This document shows, piece by piece, positions 6,178 through 13,022 of a stretch of 13,586 bases of DNA (the first letter of the stretch is position 1; each line of letters opens with the position of its first letter). Origin of the DNA: an uncultured Prevotella sp. (lineage in GTDB: Bacteria; Bacteroidota; Bacteroidia; Bacteroidales; Bacteroidaceae); the NCBI GenBank assembly GCA_905234355.1, contig CAJOHP010000041.1, forward strand, positions 1-13,586, in the 5' to 3' direction. A program made the translations under genes and the position numbers. A model generated the notes under the pieces. The model was not told the DNA's origin and ran no database searches. It saw only the letters and a list, made by a program, of their open reading frames with translations.

Positions 6178-6268
6178 TCAGTAACATAAAAAAATCAGTC
6201 CAGCAAATTGAACATTCTAAAAAGGTATGCGATAAAGCCCATATAGACAAGAAAACAGAAAAACTATC

Positions 6269-7114
6269 ATGATGTACACAAAACGCTTCAGACTACACGG
6301 CCGATGGCTCGCTGCCATCTTGCTGTCGGTGTGCTGCCTGTTCACGCCTGGCACGGCGCAGGCACAGTGCGGCATAGAGAACACCGCTTTCCAGGGCGGC
6401 GAGTTCCTGAACTACGACCTCTACTTCAACTGGAAGTTTGTGTGGGTGAAGGTGGGGTCGGCATCGATGTCGACCGTCAAGTCAAAATATGGCGGACAGC
6501 CTGCCTATCGCACCAGCCTCGTCACCCGCGGCAACGACAAGCTCGACGGCGTCTTCGTCATGCGCGACACACTGCTCTGCTACTGCGGCGAAGACCTCGC
6601 ACCGCTCTACCACCGCAAGGGCGCCCTCGAGGGCAAGCGCTACTATGTGGACGAGCTCTGGTATAGCTACCCCGGCGGCAAGTGCAAGGTGAAGAAGCAC
6701 GCCATCAAGGCCAGCGGAGAGCACCAGTGGGGAGAGACCACCTTCAAGGACTGCGTCTACGACATGATGAGCATCTTCCTCAGGGCACGCAACTTCGACG
6801 CCTCGAAGATGACCGTGGGACAAAACATCGCCATGCCCATCACCGATGCGTCGAGCCTAAAGAACTCATGGCTGAAGTATCGCGGGAAGGAGACATTCAA
6901 GATGGAAGGCACGAAGGAGAAGTTCCGCTGTCTTGTCTTCTCCTTCATCGAGCGCGACGACGGCAAGAACCACGAGCTCATACGCTTCTACGTCACCGAC
7001 GACCAGAACCACATCCCCGTGCGCCTTGACATGTTTCTCAGCTTCGGATCGGCCAAGGCCTTCCTCAAGAACTACAAGGGCGTGCGCTCGCCCATGACCT
7101 CGAAGGTGAAGTGA
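6269..7114 (+). CDS. Secreted DUF3108 domain protein
   Basis: A signal peptide is clear: basic start, hydrophobic core WLAAILLSVCCLF (residues 13-25) and a predicted cleavage after AQA (30-32), leaving a mature protein that starts QCG. The mature part resembles DUF3108: a GEFLNYDLYFNWKFVWVKVGSA beginning (residues about 43-65), a central KGALEGKRYYVDELWY segment and a beta-rich end with RFYVTDDQNHIPVRLDMFL. The length of 281 is normal for the family. The function of the family is unknown; it is periplasmic or outer-membrane associated in Gram-negatives. ATG 6269 is followed directly by ATG 6272, so the start could be one codon later. It is preceded by 216 bp of repeats without a convincing promoter, so it may be read from the GH3/lipoprotein unit. 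It ends 9 bp from the convergent kinase gene. Confidence 0.88.
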   Translation: MMYTKRFRLHGRWLAAILLSVCCLFTPGTAQAQCGIENTAFQGGEFLNYDLYFNWKFVWVKVGSASMSTVKSKYGGQPAYRTSLVTRGNDKLDGVFVMRDTLLCYCGEDLAPLYHRKGALEGKRYYVDELWYSYPGGKCKVKKHAIKASGEHQWGETTFKDCVYDMMSIFLRARNFDASKMTVGQNIAMPITDASSLKNSWLKYRGKETFKMEGTKEKFRCLVFSFIERDDGKNHELIRFYVTDDQNHIPVRLDMFLSFGSAKAFLKNYKGVRSPMTSKVK

Positions 7115-7123
7115 GACGGGAGG

Positions 7124-7969
7124 TCAGAGCAGGTCGAGACACCGCTCTATAGGTATGCCTCGGCACTTGTCGGGCAGGTCGCGGTTGCGCTCTATCAGGC
7201 TGCTCACCACGCGCATGGCCTCGCTGGTGCTGCGGCTCAGCGCGTCGCCCTGCAGCAGATGGCCTATGAGCACAGCGGAGAAGATGTCGCCCGTGCCATG
7301 GAAGAGCACCGGTATCTCGTCGTAGTCTATACGGAAGTAGGGGCCCTCCTCCAGATGCTGCTCAAAGCCTGCGAGCGCCACGTCGCTCCTGCGGCCCACC
7401 ACGCAGTGGCGCCCCTCGACCAGAGCACTCGTGATGACCGCCGAGCGGCACCCTATGGCCAGCAGACGGTCGAGCATCTGGCACGTCTCGCTCCAGCTCA
7501 TGCCCTCGGCACGATAGGGAGTGCCCGTGAGCAGGCACGCCTCGGTGTAGTTGGGGAAGATGAGATGGGCCACGCTCACCATCTCGCGCATCAGCTCCAC
7601 CTGCTGCTCGCTGATGCCGTTGTAGAGACGGCCCGCATCGCCCATGATTGGGTCTACGAAGATGGTGGTGCCCTGCTCGCTCTGCTCACGGCAGAAGCGC
7701 GACACCAGCCGCGACTGCTCCTCGCTGAACATCAGCCCCGTGCACACCGCGTCGAACTGGAAGCCCAGGTCGTGCCACACTGGCAGCGTGCCGCGCATGT
7801 AGTCCGTCGTCTCCATCACGTTGAAACGACCATAGTCCAGCGTGTTCGACACCAGCGCCGTCGGGAGGTTGTAGACGGCGTGACCCAGATAGGTCAGGAT
7901 AGGCAGCATCGCCACCATGCCCACGTGGCTGTAGCCCACCACGTCGTTGATGAGTAGTATCTGTTTCAT
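7124..7969 (-). CDS. Pyridoxamine/pyridoxal kinase (PfkB/ThiD-like ribokinase fold)
   Basis: The enzyme phosphorylates pyridoxal, pyridoxamine or pyridoxine in the cytoplasmic vitamin B6 salvage route to PLP. The N-terminus INDVVGYSHVGMVAMLP (residues 7-23) is typical of PdxY/PdxK. Further motifs are VDPIMGD (105-111), NYTEACLLTG (139-148) and the anion-hole and catalytic loop GTGD (223-226), with Asp226 as the expected base. Length is 281, normal for the family. ATG 7969 is preferred because similarity begins there; an in-frame extension upstream to 8128 runs through the promoter and has no family similarity. The stop is 9 bp from the DUF3108 stop, in convergent orientation, with no terminator visible between them. 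It is transcribed divergently from the helicase. Hydroxymethylpyrimidine kinase is the alternative, less likely from the N-terminal motif. Confidence 0.9.
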   Translation of the reverse strand: MKQILLINDVVGYSHVGMVAMLPILTYLGHAVYNLPTALVSNTLDYGRFNVMETTDYMRGTLPVWHDLGFQFDAVCTGLMFSEEQSRLVSRFCREQSEQGTTIFVDPIMGDAGRLYNGISEQQVELMREMVSVAHLIFPNYTEACLLTGTPYRAEGMSWSETCQMLDRLLAIGCRSAVITSALVEGRHCVVGRRSDVALAGFEQHLEEGPYFRIDYDEIPVLFHGTGDIFSAVLIGHLLQGDALSRSTSEAMRVVSSLIERNRDLPDKCRGIPIERCLDLL

Positions 7970-7980
7970 GTTTGCGCCTG

Positions 7981-8012
7981 CAAAAATAGGGAAAAAGGGG
8001 CATACCGCCAAA
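7981..8012 (-). promoter_or_regulatory. Bacteroidetes promoter of the pyridoxamine kinase gene
   Basis: On the minus strand, TTTG (8012-8009) is followed after 20 nt by TATTTTTG (7988-7981) and then C. This matches the -33/-7 consensus TTTG - about 20 nt - TAnnTTTGC. Only 11 nt separate the last G of the -7 box from the ATG at 7969, so the 5' leader is predicted to be a few nucleotides or none. Confidence 0.8.
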
Positions 8013-8067
8013 CAATTGACCCTCCTTTTTGCGCTTTTTCTGCCAAACAGCACCGTTTTAGTGGCTC

Positions 8068-8094
8068 TTTGTCGCAAATTATTCGTACCTTTGC
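8068..8094 (+). promoter_or_regulatory. Bacteroidetes promoter of the helicase-MATE unit
   Basis: TACCTTTGC at 8086-8094 matches the -7 consensus TAnnTTTGC exactly. A TTTG at 8068-8071 is only 14 nt upstream, shorter than the usual 19-21 nt, so the -33 contact is weak. The predicted leader before ATG 8120 is about 20 nt. Confidence 0.65.
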
Positions 8095-8119
8095 AGCCCA
8101 TATAGCAATCAAGACGACA

Positions 8120-10102
8120 ATGAGCCAACCCACATCACCCATACTCGAACTGCAGCGGCAGCAACTGCTGCTGCAGATGGAGTATGAGGAGGAGCAGAAA
8201 GCGTTCGACCAGAAAGTAGACGCCATCGGCCTGGAGCGGCGCTTGAAACGTGGCGACGCCTGGTGGCCCGTGAGCGTCACGCGCAGCTACTACAACTCGC
8301 TCAACCAGCTCTGCATAGAGCTTGTGCGGCGCCCGACCGGCGACGACGAGGATGAAGATGCCACCGACCACAACTTCGAGTTCGGGCGCCCGGTGAAGTT
8401 CTTCAAGGCCGAGGCCCACGTGCACGCCGGCCGCACCACGCCCTCCCGTCCCGACAGCCTCAGTCCAAGCACCAAGAGCCTCACCGGCACCGTGTCCTAT
8501 GCCGACGGCAACCGCATGGTGGTGGCCGTGCCCGACGGCACGCTGCTCGCCGACCTGCAGCAGGAGGGTCTGGGCGTGCAGCTCGGCTTCGACGAGACCA
8601 GCTACCGCCTGATGTTCGACGCCCTGGAGCGCACCATGCGCGCCAAGGGACGCCACGGCTATCTGCGCGACCTGTTCTACACCCCCTCGATGCACGCCGA
8701 GACCTACACCTTCCCCGACATGCACTTCCCCTACCTCAACGCCACGCAGGAGCACGCCGTGGGCGAGGTGCTGCGTGCCAAAGACGTGGCCATCGTCCAC
8801 GGGCCGCCGGGCACGGGCAAGACCACCACGCTCGTCGAGGCCATCTACGAGACGCTGCGGCGCGAGCCCCAGGTACTGGTGTGTGCACAGAGCAACATGG
8901 CCGTCGACTGGATATCGGAGAAGCTCGTAGACCGCGGCCTGAGCGTCCTGCGCATAGGCAACCCCACCCGCGTGGACGACAAGATGCTGTCGTTCACCTA
9001 CGAGCGGCGCTTCGAGGCCCACCCCGACTACCCTCAGCTGTGGGCCCTGCGCAAGGCCATCCGCGAGCTGCGCGCCCACCGCAAGCACGGCGACCAGAAG
9101 TGGCACCAGAAGATGGAGAGCCTCAAGGGGCGCGCCACCGCCCTCGAGATAGGCATCAACCAGGAGCTCTTCGCCCAGGCCAACGTCATCGCCGCCACAC
9201 TCGTGGGCAGTGCCAACCGCCTGCTCGACGGCATGCGCTTCGGCACGCTCTTCATCGACGAGGCCGCACAGGCCCTCGAGGCCGCATGCTGGATACCCAT
9301 ACGCCGCGCCTCACGCGTGGTCTTCGCCGGCGACCACTGTCAGCTGCCACCCACGGTGAAGTGCTACGAGGCACTGCGCGGCGGACTGGGCGTCACGCTC
9401 ATGGAGCGCATAGCCATGCAGAAACCTGAGACGGTCACGCTGCTTAGGATGCAATACCGCATGCACGAAGACATCATGCGGTTCTCCAGCGACTGGTTCT
9501 ACCACAACATGATGGTGGCTGCACCCGACGTGCAGCACCGCAGCATACTCGACCTCGACCTGCCCATGACCTGGATAGACACATCGGCCATCACGCTGAA
9601 GGACGGGCCTACCGACATGGCCTCGGCTGAAGACACGACCGACGACAGCGCCCAGCTCGCACTCTTCACCTCCCACTTCAACCAGATGGAGGCCGAGCTC
9701 ACCCTGCTCACGCTGCAGGCCTACTTCGAGCTGATAGGCCGGCAGCGCATCCTCGACGAGCGGCTCGACGTGGGCATCATCTCCCCCTACCGCGCCCAGG
9801 TGCAGCTGCTCCGGCAGAAGCTGAAGCGGCGCGAGTTCTTCAAGCCCTATCGGCGCGCCATCACGGTCAACACCGTCGACGGCTTCCAGGGCCAGGAGCG
9901 CGACATCATCGTCGTGTCGCTCGTGCGCTCCAACGACGAGGGGCAGATAGGCTTCCTGCGCGACCTAAGGCGCATGAACGTGGCCATCACCCGGGCCCGC
10001 ATGAAGCTCATCATCATAGGCGACCGCCACACCATGACGCGACACCCCTTCTACCGCAAGCTGTGGCAGTATGTCCAGGCGCTGAAGGATGAGGAAGAGT
10101 AA
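8120..10102 (+). CDS. SF1 superfamily DNA/RNA helicase, Upf1/IGHMBP2-like
   Basis: This is a 660-residue ATP-dependent helicase of the Upf1-like SF1B group, whose bacterial members are poorly characterised. A charged N-terminal coiled coil (about residues 9-35) precedes a beta-barrel-like region (WWPVSVTRSYYN ... FEFGRPVKFF). The helicase motifs are all visible in order: Q/I region NATQEHAV, Walker A GPPGTGKTT (228-236), Ia AQSNMAVDWI, II DEAAQALE (380-387), III FAGDHCQLPPT, IV MQYRMHEDIM, V TVDGFQGQERD (about 585-595) and VI RRMNVAITRAR (617-627). Nothing key is missing, so it should be active. ATG 8120 is chosen: it lies just after the promoter box, whereas an in-frame TTG at 8069 lies within the promoter. 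The first MATE gene follows after 12 bp, so the two are likely one operon. Cytoplasmic. Confidence 0.93.
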   Translation: MSQPTSPILELQRQQLLLQMEYEEEQKAFDQKVDAIGLERRLKRGDAWWPVSVTRSYYNSLNQLCIELVRRPTGDDEDEDATDHNFEFGRPVKFFKAEAHVHAGRTTPSRPDSLSPSTKSLTGTVSYADGNRMVVAVPDGTLLADLQQEGLGVQLGFDETSYRLMFDALERTMRAKGRHGYLRDLFYTPSMHAETYTFPDMHFPYLNATQEHAVGEVLRAKDVAIVHGPPGTGKTTTLVEAIYETLRREPQVLVCAQSNMAVDWISEKLVDRGLSVLRIGNPTRVDDKMLSFTYERRFEAHPDYPQLWALRKAIRELRAHRKHGDQKWHQKMESLKGRATALEIGINQELFAQANVIAATLVGSANRLLDGMRFGTLFIDEAAQALEAACWIPIRRASRVVFAGDHCQLPPTVKCYEALRGGLGVTLMERIAMQKPETVTLLRMQYRMHEDIMRFSSDWFYHNMMVAAPDVQHRSILDLDLPMTWIDTSAITLKDGPTDMASAEDTTDDSAQLALFTSHFNQMEAELTLLTLQAYFELIGRQRILDERLDVGIISPYRAQVQLLRQKLKRREFFKPYRRAITVNTVDGFQGQERDIIVVSLVRSNDEGQIGFLRDLRRMNVAITRARMKLIIIGDRHTMTRHPFYRKLWQYVQALKDEEE

Positions 10103-10114
10103 GAGAGACGACCG

Positions 10115-11515
10115 ATGAGCCATACCAACGACATGACCGTGGGCTCGCCCACGCGACAGATAGCCGCCTTTGCCCTGCCGCTCGTGCTGGGCTACCTGCT
10201 GCAGCAGCTCTACAACGTGACCGACGCAGCCATCGTGGGCCGCTGTGTGGGCGTGGGGGCGCTGGCCGCCGTGGGTGCCTCGTCGAGCATCATGTTTCTG
10301 GTCATGGGCTTCTGCTGCGGCACGAGTCAGGGATTTGCCATCCCTGTGGCACAGGCCTTCGGCGCAAAGCGCACAGCGCTCATGCAGCGCTATGCTGCAC
10401 AGGCCGTGCGCCTGAGCACGGTCATCGCCACAGGCGTCACCATCGTCACCTGCATGGCCTGCCGCTGGATACTGCAGCTCATCCACACGCCCGAGGCTAT
10501 CATGGCCGAGGCCAGCACCTACCTCTACCTGCAGTTCCTGCTCATCCCCGTGGCCATGGCCTACAACCTGCTGGCCGCCTTTATCCGCGCCTTGGGCAAC
10601 TCCCGACAGCCTTTCTACTTCCTCATCTTCTCCTCACTGCTCAACATCGTGCTCGACGTGGTCTTCGTGGCCCTGCTCGGCTGGGGTGTGGCCGGTGCCG
10701 GCGTGGCCACCATCCTGGCCCAAGGCTGGGCCGCCTGGCTCTGCTGGCGCTACATCAGGAGCAAGCTGCCCGTGCTGGGCATCTCGGGCGAGGCTGGGAG
10801 ACCCCTGCCGACCCAGCCCTCCCTGCAGGCCCAGCCCTCTCAGGGCGCCATCACGCGCACGCTGCTATGGAACGGACTGCCCATGGGACTGCAGTTCAGC
10901 ATCACGGCCATAGGCAGCATCATGCTGCAGAGTGCCAACAACGCCCTGGGCACCGACTGCGTGGCGGCCTTCACCGCGGCCATGCGCGTGAAGTATGTGT
11001 TCACCTGTGTCTTCGAGAATATCGGCGTGGCCATGGCCACCTACTGCGGACAAAACCGCGGCGCGGGCCGTCTGGACCGTGTGAGCCAGGGCCTGCGCTC
11101 GGCCATGCTCATCACCATGAGCTATTTCCTCTTCACGCTGGCCGTCATCTACCCCTGGGCCGACGAGATGATGACGGTCTTCGTGGGCACGGGCGAGCAC
11201 GTCATCGTGAGCGAGGCGGCACGCTTCATGCGCCTGTGCAACTACTTCTACCCCGTGCTGGGCCTGCTCACCGTGCTGCGCTACAGCATCCAGGGGCTGG
11301 GCTATGCCCACTTGTCGCTGCTCTCGGGCGTCATGGAGATGCTGGCCCGCACGGGAGTGAGTCTGTGGGTCGTGCCGGCGCTGGGCTTCACCGGCGTCAT
11401 CATGGGCGACCCCGTGGCATGGATTGCAGCCGACCTCTTCCTCGTGCCGTGCATGCTGGTGCTGCTGCGCCACCTGCGCCATGAGGCCTTCATCGAGAAA
11501 GGAGGCCGCTGGTGA
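10115..11515 (+). CDS. MATE family multidrug/toxin efflux transporter (first of two)
   Basis: This is an inner-membrane antiporter of the MATE family, 466 residues, normal length, with about 12 hydrophobic segments in two related halves. The start region, GSPTRQIAAFALPLVLGYLLQQLYNVTDAAIVGR (about residues 10-43), is the classic MATE N-terminus, and the second half begins near residue 245 (LLWNGLPMGLQFSITAIGSIMLQ). Between the halves lies a Pro/Gln-rich cytoplasmic linker (about 227-246) containing an 18-bp direct repeat. Substrate and coupling ion (sodium or proton) cannot be read from the sequence. ATG 10115 is used; ATG 10133 is a possible later start. It follows the helicase by 12 bp and ends overlapping the second MATE gene. 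Confidence 0.93.
   Translation: MSHTNDMTVGSPTRQIAAFALPLVLGYLLQQLYNVTDAAIVGRCVGVGALAAVGASSSIMFLVMGFCCGTSQGFAIPVAQAFGAKRTALMQRYAAQAVRLSTVIATGVTIVTCMACRWILQLIHTPEAIMAEASTYLYLQFLLIPVAMAYNLLAAFIRALGNSRQPFYFLIFSSLLNIVLDVVFVALLGWGVAGAGVATILAQGWAAWLCWRYIRSKLPVLGISGEAGRPLPTQPSLQAQPSQGAITRTLLWNGLPMGLQFSITAIGSIMLQSANNALGTDCVAAFTAAMRVKYVFTCVFENIGVAMATYCGQNRGAGRLDRVSQGLRSAMLITMSYFLFTLAVIYPWADEMMTVFVGTGEHVIVSEAARFMRLCNYFYPVLGLLTVLRYSIQGLGYAHLSLLSGVMEMLARTGVSLWVVPALGFTGVIMGDPVAWIAADLFLVPCMLVLLRHLRHEAFIEKGGRW
10812..10839 (+). repeat. 18-bp-period direct repeat in the MATE linker
   Basis: CCCAGCCCTC occurs at 10812-10821 and 10830-10839, exactly 18 bp apart, so the reading frame is kept (TQPSLQ / AQPSQG). 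It lies in the loop between the two MATE halves, where length variation is tolerated. Confidence 0.7.
11501..11514 (+). promoter_or_regulatory. Shine-Dalgarno GGAGG deciding a GTG start
   Basis: GGAGG (11501-11505) lies 6 nt before GTG 11512-11514, which overlaps the upstream TGA stop (11513-11515) as GTGA. The spacing and overlap support GTG as the true start of the second MATE gene, coupled to translation of the first. Strong Shine-Dalgarno sequences are uncommon in this lineage, which makes the signal more telling. Confidence 0.75.
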
Positions 11516-12822
11516 CGCTGCGCCTGCCGTCCCGCGACCGCCAGATAGTGCTACTGGCCCTGCCGAGCATCGTGCAGAATATCACGGTGCCGCTGCTCGG
11601 CCTGTGCGACGTGGCCATCATGGGCCATATAGGCGACGCCGTGGCCATCGGCGCCATCGCCGTGGGCAGCATGGTGTTCAATGTGATGTACTGGCTCTTC
11701 GGCTTCCTGCGCATGGGCACGAGCGGCCTGACGTCGCAGGCCCTGGGCGCCCGGCGGCTGGACGCGACGGTGCAGACGCTGCGTCAGGGACTGCTCCTCG
11801 CACTGGCCATAGGCCTGGCCATCGTCGTGCTGCAACGGCCGCTGCGCACACTCGCGCTCTGGCTCATGCAGCCCACGGCCGACGTGGGGGCACTCTGCCG
11901 GCCCTACTACGACATCTGCGTGTGGGGCGCACCGGCCGTGCTGGGTCTCTACGCCCTCACCGGATGGTATGTGGGCATGCAGAACACACGCACGCCCATG
12001 CTCATCGCCATCGTGCAGAACGTGGTCAACATCCTCTTGTCGCTGCTCTTCGTCTTTGCCTTCGGGCTGGGCATCGAGGGTGTGGCCCTGGGCACACTGG
12101 CCGCCCAGTGGTCGGGCTTCGCCCTGTCGGCACTGCTGCTGTGGCACTACTACGGCCGCCGGCTGCGCACGTCACAACGTGCCGACGCTGCCCCTGGCAC
12201 CACGCGGCTCTGGCACTTCCTGCGGCTCAACCGCGACATCTTCCTGCGCACGCTCTGCCTCGTGGCCGTCAACCTCTACTTCACCTCGGCCGGAGCACGA
12301 CAGGGTGCCCTGCTCCTGGCCGTCAACACACTGCTGATGCAGCTGTTCACCCTGTTCAGCTACTTCATGGACGGCTTTGCCTACGCGGGCGAGGCGCTCG
12401 CCGGCCGCTACTATGGCGCCGGCAACGGCGCCGCCCTGCACGACACGGTGCGGCGGCTGTTGCGCTGGGGGTCGCTGGTCACGGTGCTCTTCACCCTGCT
12501 CTACTGGCTCGGCGGACTGCCGTTTCTGCGCCTGCTCACAAGCGACGGCTGCGTGGTGGCGGCCGCGGCCGACTATCTGCCGTGGGCCGTGCTCATCCCG
12601 CTGTGCGGCATGGGGGCCTTCGTGTGGGACGGCGTATTCATCGGACTCACCTACACACGGGGCATGCTCCTGAGCTGCGCCGTGGCCACCGCCGCTTTCT
12701 TCAGTCTGTGGACATCACTGCACACAATATGGGCGAACCACGCGTTGTGGCTCGCCCTGCTGGTCTATCTGGCCTTGCGCGGCTTGCTGCAAGGCCTGCT
12801 CTTCCGCAAAAAGTACGGTTAG
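11512..12822 (+). CDS. MATE family efflux transporter, DinF-like (second of two)
   Basis: A second inner-membrane MATE protein, 436 residues, with about 12 hydrophobic segments. Its N-terminus LPSIVQNITVPLLGLCDVAIMGHIGDAVAIGAIAVGSMVFNVMYW and the segment FLRMGTSGLTSQALGA fit the DinF branch, which differs from the NorM/YeeO-like first MATE. So the two are not a recent duplication; sequence similarity between them is only family-level. The second half starts near residue 235 (LRLNRDIFLRTLCLVAVNLYFTSAGAR). The GTG start overlaps the preceding stop, with GGAGG at correct spacing, showing translational coupling. It is the last gene of the helicase-MATE-MATE unit. Two different MATE subunits in one operon might act on different substrates or together; nothing in the sequence decides this. 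Confidence 0.92.
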   Translation: MTLRLPSRDRQIVLLALPSIVQNITVPLLGLCDVAIMGHIGDAVAIGAIAVGSMVFNVMYWLFGFLRMGTSGLTSQALGARRLDATVQTLRQGLLLALAIGLAIVVLQRPLRTLALWLMQPTADVGALCRPYYDICVWGAPAVLGLYALTGWYVGMQNTRTPMLIAIVQNVVNILLSLLFVFAFGLGIEGVALGTLAAQWSGFALSALLLWHYYGRRLRTSQRADAAPGTTRLWHFLRLNRDIFLRTLCLVAVNLYFTSAGARQGALLLAVNTLLMQLFTLFSYFMDGFAYAGEALAGRYYGAGNGAALHDTVRRLLRWGSLVTVLFTLLYWLGGLPFLRLLTSDGCVVAAAADYLPWAVLIPLCGMGAFVWDGVFIGLTYTRGMLLSCAVATAAFFSLWTSLHTIWANHALWLALLVYLALRGLLQGLLFRKKYG

Positions 12823-12827
12823 GCTGG

Positions 12828-12869
12828 CTTATGCTTCGGAAGTAAGTTGTTTGTTGTACCCATTTTTTT
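12828..12869 (+). terminator. Weak possible terminator after the second MATE gene
   Basis: An imperfect stem 12828-12834 / 12839-12846 is capped by a C(TTCG)G tetraloop and followed by the T-rich stretch TTGTTTGTTG; a run of seven T comes later at 12863-12869. The stem has a mismatch or bulge, so support is modest. Confidence 0.3.
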
Positions 12870-12893
12870 GTAACTACTGGCTGTGCCACCCCT

Positions 12894-12975
12894 GTAGGGA
12901 CGGGCTTTATGCCTGTCCGGAAACCATAACGTCCATTGCTGGACTATGGCGGACAGGCATAAAGCCCATCCCTAC
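12894..12975. repeat. Inverted pair of the dispersed palindromic repeat
   Basis: Unit A (12894-12920, forward, GTAGGGACGGGCTT... ending CTGTCCGG) and unit B (12949-12975, inverted) match at 25 of 27 positions. The 28-nt loop between them has further nested pairing: CCATA/TATGG (12924-12928 / 12945-12949) and GTCC/GGAC (12931-12934 / 12941-12944). The whole block can fold into one long hairpin or cruciform between the convergent MATE and argB genes. Confidence 0.9.
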
Positions 12976-12996
12976 TTTGACACCCCGCATGTGTTT

Positions 12997-13022
12997 CGGA
13001 CAGGCATAAAGCCCGTCCCTAC
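12997..13022 (-). repeat. Third copy of the dispersed repeat, overlapping the argB stop
   Basis: These 26 bases are identical to unit A read on the minus strand. The argB stop codon (minus-strand TAG, 13021-13019) lies inside the first bases of the unit (GTAGGG). Together with A, B and the copies at 2119-2232 this makes at least six units in the window. Confidence 0.92.

Noticed and set aside
6078..6272. Small ORF of 64 codons in the lipoprotein-DUF3108 spacer
   Set aside because: It translates the duplicated repeat unit and has no start-site support; not a likely gene.
7095..7126. Short inverted repeat TGACCT/AGGTCA between the convergent genes as a terminator
   Set aside because: Six pairs with a 20-nt loop and no T-run; expected by chance.
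8069..8119. TTG start giving 17 extra residues to the helicase
   Set aside because: It lies inside the promoter region and upstream of the predicted transcript start; ATG 8120 fits better.
7970..8128. In-frame N-terminal extension of the pyridoxamine kinase (53 extra residues)
   Set aside because: It runs through the -33/-7 promoter and has no family similarity; the conserved N-terminus begins at ATG 7969.
11424..12845. Long second-frame ORF (473 aa) inside the second MATE gene
   Set aside because: No membrane segments or motifs; the MATE frame is clearly the real one.
930..13022. CRISPR array
   Set aside because: Repeats are tandem heptamers or inverted pairs without regularly sized unique spacers, and no cas gene is present.
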